Shown: piece after piece, positions 1 through 6,162 of the stretch
Layout: each line of letters starts with the position of its first letter
How positions within the stretch are numbered: the stretch's first letter is position 1
Assembly (NCBI GenBank): GCA_964245345.1
Contig: CAXTMS010000036.1
Coordinates: forward strand, 1-21,381
Source: Lichenicola sp964245345
Lineage (GTDB): Bacteria > Pseudomonadota > Alphaproteobacteria > Acetobacterales > Acetobacteraceae
Length of the DNA: 21,381 nucleotides
Direction of reading: 5' to 3'
Made by a program: the position numbers and the translations under genes
The notes under the pieces: model-generated
Seen by the model: only the letters and a program-made list of their open reading frames with translations
Told to the model about the DNA's origin: nothing
Databases searched by the model: none

Positions 1-283
1 TGTCGTAGAACGTGGCCTTGTCCAGCCCGAGCCAGCTGCGCAGCCGGTCGCCGGAGGCGTCCCAGAACGAGATCCCCTTCTCGTGCACCACCGTGCCCGG
101 CGCCTGGCTCGCGATCAGCAGCCGCGCGGTGGTGGACACGTGCAGGATCGGCCGCGGCCCCAGCGGCAGGAGCGGCGCGCAGGTGCGGCAGCTCCGCACC
201 TCGGCCACCAGCCGCGCCAGCGCCGCGTCCGGCCCGTCCGGATCGTCGCGCCCGGCCGCGCCGGCGGGGGCCGTGGTGCTCAA
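1..283 (-). CDS. Uracil-DNA glycosylase family protein, N-terminal part (cut by window edge)
   Basis: The complement reads as an open frame of about 94 residues that runs off the window start, so only the N-terminus is present. After a short acidic leader it has a CxxC pair (RSCRTC), then LPLGPRP, then ARLLIASQAPG followed by VHEKGISFWDASGDRLRSWLG. This is the pattern of the UDG-superfamily clade with a motif-A segment of xQAPG type. Such proteins remove uracil or related lesions from DNA, and relatives carry an Fe-S cluster, but the rest of the protein is needed to judge that here. The start is inferred to be TTG (281-283), which overlaps the TGA of the upstream PCu(A)C gene as TTGA, indicating translational coupling. 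A GGAG lies just before it. No ATG exists in this stretch, and later GTG codons would cut conserved sequence. The family call is good; subfamily and activity are unproven. Confidence 0.75.
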   Translation of the reverse strand, partial: MSTTAPAGAAGRDDPDGPDAALARLVAEVRSCRTCAPLLPLGPRPILHVSTTARLLIASQAPGTVVHEKGISFWDASGDRLRSWLGLDKATFYD

Positions 284-786
284 GGCTCCGTCGTGGGGGT
301 CGGCTGCTCGCCCACGGTGAAGATCACGATCTGCTCGCCGCTATGGGCGAAGGTGACGGTGCACGGCACCAGCGCGCCGTCGGCCAAGGGCTGCGTCGCC
401 TGCGTCAGGTCGATCAGCGCGGTCACCGGATGCAGCTGGCCGTGCAGGGCCGGCGGCATGTCGAGCCCGTTCTGGGTGCGGGTGCGGATGTCCGCCTCGT
501 GCTGCTGCGACGGTGTGGGGGTGGCGACGTCGTCGTGCAGGGACGCGTTGCGCAGCGCCACGTGCCCGGATCCCGGGCAGGCGACCCGGATCAGGCGGTC
601 GGCCAGCGTGCCGTGGTTGACGATGACCGTGCTGAGCACCGCTGCCGCGTGCGCGGGGTCGGCCTGTGCCCAGGACGGCCCGACCTGCATCGGCCCCGGC
701 ACCTGCACCGCGGCCCGTGCCGGCAGGGCAGCGCCCAGCAGACCGCAGGCCAGAACGGCCAGGGATCCGGCCTCACTCCAGTTCAT
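280..786 (-). CDS. Exported PCu(A)C-family copper chaperone homologue with degenerate metal site
   Basis: 168 residues. A signal peptide is visible (MNWSEAGSLAVLACGLLGAA, then LPARA) with a likely signal peptidase I site after ARA. The mature part follows the PCu(A)C fold pattern: VIVNHGTLADRLIRVACPGSGHV, a middle section, then LIDLTQATQPLADGALVPCTVTF. Family members deliver Cu(I) to cytochrome oxidase in the periplasm through an H(M)x10Mx21HxM motif. By eye that motif is missing here: the only mature methionines are in GPMQV and LDMPP, and the usual HxM before the LIDL segment reads VTA. Two cysteines could form a disulfide. The start is fixed by a perfect GGAGGT on the minus strand (complement of 792-797) six bases upstream, inside the end of thpR. 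The gene overlaps thpR by 14 bp and the UDG start by 2 bp. The fold call is fairly sure; a copper role is doubtful. Confidence 0.8.
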   Translation of the reverse strand: MNWSEAGSLAVLACGLLGAALPARAAVQVPGPMQVGPSWAQADPAHAAAVLSTVIVNHGTLADRLIRVACPGSGHVALRNASLHDDVATPTPSQQHEADIRTRTQNGLDMPPALHGQLHPVTALIDLTQATQPLADGALVPCTVTFAHSGEQIVIFTVGEQPTPTTEP

Positions 787-1306
787 AATCGACCTCCGCG
801 GTGTAGACCGGCTGATCGGGACCGGGTTGCGAGCTGAACAGCGTGAAGCTGTCGATCGCGACCGGCGTGGTGCGAAGCAGGTTGTGCGCCTGCACCCACC
901 CGGCAAGCAGCGGCTCGGCCACCGCGTCCACCCGGGCGAGCGAGATGTGCGGCTGGAACCGCCGCCGCTCCGCGGCCACGCCCGCGCGCTGCAGGGCGGT
1001 CTCGATCTTGTTCTGCAGGTGGTCGAGGCGCTCGCACCGGTTGATCCCGGCCCAAAGCTTGCTGGGACGGTTGTTGCGGTCGAACAGGCCGGTGCCTGTC
1101 ACCGACAGCTCGAAGCGCCGGCCGCGCAGCGCGTGGAGGGCGAGGTCGATCTCCTCCGCGCGGTCGCGCCGGACCTCGCCGATGAAGCGCAGCGTCAGAT
1201 GCAGGTTTTCCGGCGCCACCCAGCGCGCCCCGGACAGGCCGCCGCACAGGCCGGACAGGGTTTCGCGCAAGCTCCAGGGCAGGTCGAGCGCCACGAACAG
1301 GCGCAT
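773..1306 (-). CDS. thpR: RNA 2',3'-cyclic phosphodiesterase (2'-5' RNA ligase family)
   Basis: 177 residues, the normal length for bacterial ThpR/LigT. Both catalytic HxT/Sx motifs of the 2H phosphoesterase superfamily are present: HLTL at residue 36 and HISL at residue 120. The start MRLFVALDLP and the segment LHLTLRFIGEV are diagnostic. Known members are cytoplasmic and hydrolyse 2',3'-cyclic phosphates at RNA 3' ends to 2'-phosphomonoesters; some also ligate 2'-5' in vitro. The gene sits in a chain of overlapping minus-strand genes. Its ATG shares one base with the stop of a possible 36-codon gene upstream (TGATG), and its last 14 bp contain the start of the PCu(A)C gene, so expression is probably coupled. 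It has no strong Shine-Dalgarno of its own, which fits coupling. Confidence 0.93.
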   Translation of the reverse strand: MRLFVALDLPWSLRETLSGLCGGLSGARWVAPENLHLTLRFIGEVRRDRAEEIDLALHALRGRRFELSVTGTGLFDRNNRPSKLWAGINRCERLDHLQNKIETALQRAGVAAERRRFQPHISLARVDAVAEPLLAGWVQAHNLLRTTPVAIDSFTLFSSQPGPDQPVYTAEVDYELE

Positions 1307-1416
1307 CAGCGAGCGAGCGGGCGGCGTGGAAACAGCAGCACCACCGCCGCCAGCACCGCGAACATGATCGCGATGCGCGAGGCCGGGGTCTCGGCTTCGG
1401 GTTGGACGCCGGTCAT
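1306..1416 (-). CDS. Possible 36-aa single-pass membrane peptide
   Basis: A short frame starts at an ATG (1414-1416) and encodes 36 residues: a polar N-terminus (MTGVQPEAETPASR), one hydrophobic stretch (IAIMFAVLAAVVLLFP), and a basic tail (RRPLAR). This is a plausible single transmembrane helix with a positive C-terminal end. Its stop overlaps the thpR ATG as TGATG, a typical coupling arrangement, which is the main reason to call it. There is no convincing ribosome binding site, and a longer TTG start at 1503 would add low-complexity sequence. I do not recognise a family. It may be a leader peptide that only serves to couple translation into thpR. Confidence 0.4.
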   Translation of the reverse strand: MTGVQPEAETPASRIAIMFAVLAAVVLLFPRRPLAR

Positions 1417-1542
1417 GTCAGCGATGCCTGTGTTTCCGGATCGACCGGCCGGGACCGGAGGCGGCCGGACCAGGACGGTGCCCGCGCCGGTCCCGGCGGT
1501 CAATCGCCGCCGGCGATCCGGGCGCGGCCGACCGCGTCATCC

Positions 1543-1573
1543 TTGACCTCGCACGCGGAACCTCCAACATAGC
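1543..1573 (+). promoter_or_regulatory. Possible sigma-70-type promoter for the BI-1 gene
   Basis: TTGACC at 1543-1548 matches the -35 consensus at five of six positions. The AT-richer patch that follows (AACATAGC, 1566-1573) is the only candidate -10, and it is weak. The placement is about 50 bases before the ATG at 1622, in the divergent gap between the thpR operon and the BI-1 gene. Confidence 0.35.
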
Positions 1574-1621
1574 ACGATGGATCGCCGGGGATCGCCCGGC
1601 TCCACAGGAATCGGAAAGACC

Positions 1622-2401
1622 ATGGCGTTCGTTCCCGACTATCGCACCACCCCCAGCAGGGCCGGCATAGGCGTCCAGGCCGGCGCCGTGGATCTCGGGC
1701 TGCGTGCCTACATGCTGCGCGTCTACAACTGGATGGCGTCCGGGCTGGTGCTGACCGGGCTGGTCGCCTATGGCATCGCCCACAGCCAGCTCGCCGCGCT
1801 GTTCCACCAGACGGTGATGATGCCGAACGGCATGGTGGCGATCCGGCCCACCACGCTCGGCTTCATCGCCATGATCGCGCCGCTCGGCTTCGTGATGGTG
1901 TTGAGCTTCGGCATCAACCGGCTGTCCCGCCAGGCGACCCAGGCCCTGTTCTGGGCGTTCTCGGCAGCGATGGGCCTGAGCCTGACCAACCTGTTCTTCA
2001 TCTACACGGACCTGTCGATCGTCCGGGTGTTCTTCATCACCGCCGGCACCTTCGCCGCGATGAGCTTGTGGGGCTACACCACCAAGACCGACCTGACCCG
2101 GTTCGGCTCGTTCCTGATCATGGGCCTGTTCGGCATCATCATCGCCAGCGTCGTCAACATCTTCGCCCACAGCGCCGGGCTCTACTTCGTCGTGAGCGTG
2201 CTGGGCGTGCTGATCTTCACCGGGCTCACCGCCTACGACACCCAGCGGATCAAGTGGAACTACGGCCAGCTGGCCTACTACCAGGGCGTGGACGGTGCCG
2301 CGAAGCAGAGCGTGAGCGACGCGCTGATGCTCTACCTGACCTTTATCAACCTGTTCACCTTCCTGCTCCAGCTCACCGGAGCGCGCAGCAGCAACAACTG
2401 A
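1622..2401 (+). CDS. Bax inhibitor-1 / YccA family integral membrane protein
   Basis: 259 residues with seven hydrophobic helices, matching the BI-1 (TMBIM/YccA/YetJ) family in length and topology. Recognisable features are the N-terminal LRAYMLRVYNWMASGLVLTG, the helix ending ALFWAFSAAMGLSLTNLFF, the LGVLIFTGLTAYDTQ segment carrying the conserved acidic residue, and the polar helix SDALMLYLTFINLFTFLLQL. Family members sit in the inner membrane. YetJ-like proteins act as pH-sensitive calcium leak channels, and E. coli YccA modulates FtsH; which applies here cannot be told. The ATG at 1622 is preferred over the upstream in-frame start at 1577 because it begins the conserved part and follows GGAAAG (1613-1618) and CAGGAA. 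It is transcribed alone and ends in a strong terminator. Confidence 0.92.
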   Translation: MAFVPDYRTTPSRAGIGVQAGAVDLGLRAYMLRVYNWMASGLVLTGLVAYGIAHSQLAALFHQTVMMPNGMVAIRPTTLGFIAMIAPLGFVMVLSFGINRLSRQATQALFWAFSAAMGLSLTNLFFIYTDLSIVRVFFITAGTFAAMSLWGYTTKTDLTRFGSFLIMGLFGIIIASVVNIFAHSAGLYFVVSVLGVLIFTGLTAYDTQRIKWNYGQLAYYQGVDGAAKQSVSDALMLYLTFINLFTFLLQLTGARSSNN

Positions 2402-2429
2402 GGCGTCTCCGGCTTCCGCTCCGGACCAG

Positions 2430-2456
2430 CCCCCGATCCCAGGATCGGGGGTTTTT
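2430..2456 (+). terminator. Rho-independent terminator after the BI-1 gene
   Basis: The inverted repeat CCCCCGATC (2430-2438) and GATCGGGGG (2443-2451) has a four-base loop and is followed directly by TTTTT (2452-2456). Stem, GC content and T-run all fit an intrinsic terminator reading on the plus strand, 29 bases after the stop codon. Confidence 0.92.
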
Positions 2457-2507
2457 CGTTGTGCGCCGATCGTGCTTGGATAGGTGTTGCAACAGTCGGT
2501 ACGCGCC

Positions 2508-4208
2508 ATGCACCCCCACGCTTGCCTCGCCCTGCCGGCCCGGATCCTGCTCCTGTCCGGCATCGCGCTGTCCATGCTGGCCCCGCTGCCCGCTCGGGCG
2601 CAGCCGGCGGTCGGCAGCAGCAACGTGGCGCCGATCGAGCCCGACGTGCCGCATCCGGACGAGACGCCCTGCCGCGTCACGCTGTTCAGCAACGCCAGCT
2701 TCGGCGCCAGCGCGGTACCGTTCTCCTACGCGCCGTCGGCCTCCTGTCCCGGCCCCTGGGCCAAGGTGGTGCTGAGCACGGACATCTCGCTCGACGCCGG
2801 TCGGCAGTACGACCGCACCGCCACGATCTTCATCGGCGGCGTCAACCTCCTGTTCGGCACCACCGCCGAGCCGCGTGCGGCATTGGCGCCGTCCTGGCAC
2901 GTGGAGCGCGACGTGACCGACGACACCGCCCTGCTGGAGGCTCCGCAGGTCGGCCACGTGCTGATCGCCAACTACCAGAACAGCACCGACACCAGCACCA
3001 TCACCGCCAGTTCCAGCCTGTTGTTCTATCCCGCCACCGCCCGCATTCCCGCACCCGCCACCCCGGACCTGGTGATCCCGCTCAACAGCGACCCGACGGC
3101 GGACACGACGGCGCTGAACGACGGCACCCAGTCGCTGAGCCGCACCGGCGTGCTGCCGCGCAACGTGGAGCGGGCCCGCCTCGACGTGCTGCTGCAGAGC
3201 CAGCAGGGCGACGAGTTCTGGTACACCTGCGTGCCGGACGCGCTGGCCACCACGCTGGACACCTGCGGCGGCGGCGCGTTCCGGGAAGGGCAGGTGGCGA
3301 TCGACGGCGTCCCGGCCGGCGTGGCGCCGGTTTACCCGTTCATCTTCACCGGCGGCATCGATCCCTACCTGTGGGAGCCGATCCCGGGCGTGCAGACCCT
3401 GGCGTTCAAGCCGTACTCGGTGGAGCTGACCCCGTTCGTCGGCGCCATCGACGACGGCCGGCCGCACACGATCTCCTTGTCGGTGGCCGGCGCGAACCAG
3501 TACTTCTCCGTCACCGGCACGCTCTACCTGTTCCTCGACCACGGCAGCAGCACCGTGTCCGGCGCCGTCACCCGCAACACCCTGGCGGCCCCGGTTCCGG
3601 CCGTGACCAGCAACATCACGCAGAACAACGGCACCGCCAGCGGCACCGTGCTGACCACGTCGCAGCACGACTACACCATCAGCGGCACCGTTATCACCTC
3701 GCACGGCGCCGTCACCACCACCGTGGCGCAGGTCGGACGGTTCTCCAACAGCCAGAGCTTCACCGTGTCGGACAGCGTGGACGACCAGGACGTCACGCAG
3801 CGCACCGACACCGTCAGCACCGTGACCACCGCGACGGCCGGCAGGCAGACCGCGTCGGTGCGGAGCGTTTCCTACCCGCTCGACCTGCACTACGCCTATG
3901 TCAGCAACCCCGACGGCAGCGCCGCGCAGACGACGACGGTCAGGCAGTCGCTGGAGGACGGCAGGCTCAGCCTGGTCGACGGCGTGCCGACCGAGGCGTC
4001 CGTGCTGCGCGAAACGGTGGCGCCGAACGACGTGCTCGACCTGGCCGCGGACGGGTCGGTGTCGTCGCACGACGGCAGCAGCGCCGCCGACTACCTGTCC
4101 GCAGGCACGCTGGCCGGCTGCGTCACCCGGCACGAGACCTCGGCGAACAGCGTCCTCGCCACGGCGAGCAGCACCGCCAGCTGCGACCTCGGCGGCCTGC
4201 TGCCCTGA
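2508..4208 (+). CDS. Secreted peptide-N4-asparagine amidase A-like protein (PNGase A family)
   Basis: 566 residues. The signal peptide ends at about residue 31 (LLLSGIALSMLAPLPARA, then QPA). Residues ~52-350 match the PNGase A family pattern: CRVTLFSNASF with Cys55, a Cys80-PGPWAKVVL block, GRQYDRTATIFIGGVNLLFG, TTAEP (118-122), WHVERDVTD (130-138), LTPFVGAIDDGRPHTISLSV (from 307), and LFLDHGSS. Characterised relatives from plants and fungi hydrolyse the bond between Asn and the first GlcNAc of N-glycans, including core alpha-1,3-fucosylated ones. The C-terminal ~210 residues are Thr/Ser/Val-rich beta-type sequence of unclear role. ATG 2508 is chosen because the signal peptide starts there; an in-frame GTG at 2484 would add eight residues. 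It stands alone behind a terminator and is convergent with carD 12 bp away. Bacterial substrates are unknown; exported location and family are well supported. Confidence 0.85.
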   Translation: MHPHACLALPARILLLSGIALSMLAPLPARAQPAVGSSNVAPIEPDVPHPDETPCRVTLFSNASFGASAVPFSYAPSASCPGPWAKVVLSTDISLDAGRQYDRTATIFIGGVNLLFGTTAEPRAALAPSWHVERDVTDDTALLEAPQVGHVLIANYQNSTDTSTITASSSLLFYPATARIPAPATPDLVIPLNSDPTADTTALNDGTQSLSRTGVLPRNVERARLDVLLQSQQGDEFWYTCVPDALATTLDTCGGGAFREGQVAIDGVPAGVAPVYPFIFTGGIDPYLWEPIPGVQTLAFKPYSVELTPFVGAIDDGRPHTISLSVAGANQYFSVTGTLYLFLDHGSSTVSGAVTRNTLAAPVPAVTSNITQNNGTASGTVLTTSQHDYTISGTVITSHGAVTTTVAQVGRFSNSQSFTVSDSVDDQDVTQRTDTVSTVTTATAGRQTASVRSVSYPLDLHYAYVSNPDGSAAQTTTVRQSLEDGRLSLVDGVPTEASVLRETVAPNDVLDLAADGSVSSHDGSSAADYLSAGTLAGCVTRHETSANSVLATASSTASCDLGGLLP

Positions 4209-4220
4209 CGCCTCGCCGGC

Positions 4221-4868
4221 CTAGGTGATGGTCTTCAAGTAGTCGGCGAGCTTCACCGCGGCGGCGTTCTTGTCGATCCGTTCCAGCGCGCCCAGCTCGG
4301 CGGCCAGCCGGTCCATCGCCGCCTCGTAGATCTGCCGCTCGGAGAAGCTCTGGTCCGGCTGGCCGGCGTTGCGATGCAGGTCGCGCACCACCTCGGCGAT
4401 CGCCAGCGGGTCGCCGGAGTTGATCTTGGCCTCGTATTCCTGCGCCCGCCTAGACCACATCGTGCGCTTGATGCGCGCCCGGCCCTTGAGGATCGCCAGC
4501 GCCTCGTCGAACAGCTTGCGGGTCGCGAGCTTGCGCAGGCCGGCACTCTTCGCCTTCGCCACCGGGACGCGCAGCGTCATCCGGTTCTCCTCGAAGGTGA
4601 TGTGGATCAGCTCCAGCTTGTGGCCCGCGATCTCCTCGGTGGCGATGCGCTCGACCTTGCCGACCCCGTGCGTCGGATACACCACGTGGTCGCCCTCCGC
4701 GAACGGCTCGTCGTCCCGGGGCTTGCGGACAGGGTTGGGACGCGGTCTGCTGTCGGACGGCGCTTCCGTTCCGGACTCCGCGGGCGCGGCCGCATCGATC
4801 GACGCGTCGTCGGCAATCGCGTCGTCGGGCTGGTCGTCCTGGACCTGTGTCGCCGTCTTGGTCAGCAT
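4221..4868 (-). CDS. carD: CarD family transcriptional regulator
   Basis: 215 residues. An acidic, disordered N-terminal extension of about 50 residues precedes the CarD/TRCF-type RNA polymerase interaction domain (FAEGDHVVYPTHGVGKVERI from residue 56, through ENRMTLRVPV to about 103). After it comes the helical DNA-binding domain (RKLATRKLFDEALAIL, TMWSRRAQEYEAKINSGD, LAADYLKT-like end). CarD proteins bind the RNA polymerase beta subunit and stabilise open promoter complexes, notably at rRNA and stress promoters; the alphaproteobacterial homologue CdnL has this role. The start is ATG 4866-4868, with AGGAGA on the minus strand (4879-4884) ten bases upstream. The N-terminal acidic tail is longer than in the shortest homologues. 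It converges on the PNGase-A gene with 12 bp between stops and no obvious terminator. Confidence 0.93.
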   Translation of the reverse strand: MLTKTATQVQDDQPDDAIADDASIDAAAPAESGTEAPSDSRPRPNPVRKPRDDEPFAEGDHVVYPTHGVGKVERIATEEIAGHKLELIHITFEENRMTLRVPVAKAKSAGLRKLATRKLFDEALAILKGRARIKRTMWSRRAQEYEAKINSGDPLAIAEVVRDLHRNAGQPDQSFSERQIYEAAMDRLAAELGALERIDKNAAAVKLADYLKTIT

Positions 4869-4935
4869 GGGCCTGCCGTCTCCTGTCCCGCCCGGCGTCC
4901 GGGATGCCGCACCGTGCGTCCAACCGCTTTCCGCA

Positions 4936-4957
4936 TCGTCACGCCGGAACGTGACGA
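4936..4957. promoter_or_regulatory. Perfect dyad upstream of carD
   Basis: TCGTCACG (4936-4943) and CGTGACGA (4950-4957) form an 8-bp perfect inverted repeat with a 6-base spacer, 68-89 bases upstream of the carD start codon. It has no T-run in either direction, so an operator or leader hairpin is more likely than a terminator for dinB. This is a sequence observation only. Confidence 0.4.
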
Positions 4958-5054
4958 CGCGGGATCGGACCCCGCGGCGCTGTGATGATCCACGATCTTA
5001 TCACGTTCGGGCCCCGCGCGGAACCCAAACGGGGTCGGTGCGGCGGCCGCGCGA

Positions 5055-6125
5055 TCAGCCGAACAGGTCGGGCGTGGCCGCGGCAACCGGCTCGTCGAAG
5101 CGGGACACGCTGACGCCCAGCAGCCTGATGCTGCGCTCGAACGGGAACAGCCCGCGCAGCAGCACCGTCGCCGCCTCCGCCAGCGCCGTGCGCGTCGCGA
5201 ACGGCGACGGGCTGGAGGCGGCCCGGGTGACGATGCGGAAGTCGGAGAACTTCACCTTCAGCGTCACCGTGCGCGCCGGCCGCCCCGCGGTCTGGTAGCC
5301 GGTCCAAACCTTGTCGATCGCGGGTGCCAGTGCAGCGCAGGCCTCCTCCCAGTCCGACACGTCGGCGGCAAAGGTGTGTTCCGAGCCCAGCGACTTGCGC
5401 GGCCGGTCCGTCACCACCGGCCGGTCGTCCTCGCCTCGGGCGATGGCGTGGTAGTGCGGCCCGGCCTTGCCGAAGTGCCGGAGGAGGCGCTCGACCGGCC
5501 AGGCGCGCAGGTCGAGCCCGGTGTGGATGCCGAGCCCGTGCATCTTCGCCGCCGTCACCGGGCCCACGCCGTGGAACCGGTCCACCGCCAGCGTCTCGAC
5601 GAAACCGGGACCGCGCGCCGGGGTGATGACGAACAGCCCGTCCGGCTTGCGCTGGTCGGAAGCGAGCTTGGCCAGGAACTTGTTGTAGGACACCCCGGCG
5701 GACGCGGTGAGGCCGGTCTCGTCGCGTATGCGGGCGCGTATCTCGGCGGCGATGGCGGTGGCGGAGCCCAGGTCGCGCAGCGGCCGGGTCACGTCGAGAT
5801 AGGCCTCGTCCAGCGACAAGGGCTGGATCAGCTCGGTGTAGGTTTCGAACACCTGCCGGATCTGCCGCGACACCGCGCGGTAGGTGTCGAAGCGCGGCGG
5901 CACGAACACCAGCTCCGGGCACAGCCGGCGCGCGGTGACGGACGGCATCGCCGAGCGCACGCCGTATCGCCTGGCCTCGTAGCTCGCCGCCGCCACCACG
6001 CCGCGGGCGCGCGAGCCGCCCACCGCCACCGGCCGGCCGCGCAGCGCCGGGTCGTCGCGCTGCTCCACCGAGGCGTAGAACGCGTCCATGTCGACGTGGA
6101 TGATGCGCCTGTGAACAGCGTTCAC
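5055..6125 (-). CDS. dinB: DNA polymerase IV (Y-family translesion polymerase)
   Basis: 356 residues, normal for DinB. The palm active-site residues are present: Asp12 in HVDMDAFYASVEQ, and Asp106/Glu107 in SLDEAYLD. Then follow ASAGVSYNKFLAKLASDQRKPDG, the thumb HhH-like FHGVGPVTAAKMHGLGIHTG, and the little-finger domain (RKSLGSEHTFAADV onward). The C-terminal ATPDLFG resembles a beta-clamp-binding QxxLF-type peptide. The enzyme copies past damaged template bases with low fidelity and no proofreading. The start is GTG (6123-6125), giving VNAVHRRIIHVDMD; no ATG occurs between the upstream stop and the catalytic Asp, and no clear Shine-Dalgarno is seen. It lies 37 bases after the topoisomerase stop on the same strand, so co-transcription is likely. 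An alphaproteobacterial LexA box (GTTC-N7-GTTC) is not visible here, but a dyad covers the start codon. Confidence 0.93.
   Translation of the reverse strand: MNAVHRRIIHVDMDAFYASVEQRDDPALRGRPVAVGGSRARGVVAAASYEARRYGVRSAMPSVTARRLCPELVFVPPRFDTYRAVSRQIRQVFETYTELIQPLSLDEAYLDVTRPLRDLGSATAIAAEIRARIRDETGLTASAGVSYNKFLAKLASDQRKPDGLFVITPARGPGFVETLAVDRFHGVGPVTAAKMHGLGIHTGLDLRAWPVERLLRHFGKAGPHYHAIARGEDDRPVVTDRPRKSLGSEHTFAADVSDWEEACAALAPAIDKVWTGYQTAGRPARTVTLKVKFSDFRIVTRAASSPSPFATRTALAEAATVLLRGLFPFERSIRLLGVSVSRFDEPVAAATPDLFG
6111..6125. promoter_or_regulatory. Perfect dyad overlapping the dinB start codon
   Basis: GTGAAC (6111-6116), AGC, GTTCAC (6120-6125) is a perfect 6-bp inverted repeat with a 3-base spacer. 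Its right arm contains the GTG start codon of dinB on the complementary strand. A protein bound here, or an RNA hairpin, would mask initiation. It contains GAAC and GTTC but with N3 spacing, which is neither the Gram-positive (N4) nor the usual alphaproteobacterial LexA layout. Function is inferred only. Confidence 0.35.
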
Positions 6126-6162
6126 GGCGGACGCGATCGTGTCGTTTCCGCCGGGGGCGGTG

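Noticed and set aside
83..1546. A 487-codon plus-strand frame opposite the thpR operon
   Set aside because: Low-complexity translation; the minus strand shows motifs, a strong Shine-Dalgarno and coupled starts.
2373..4133. A 586-codon minus-strand frame opposite the PNGase A-like gene
   Set aside because: No domain pattern; the plus strand has a signal peptide and family motifs throughout.
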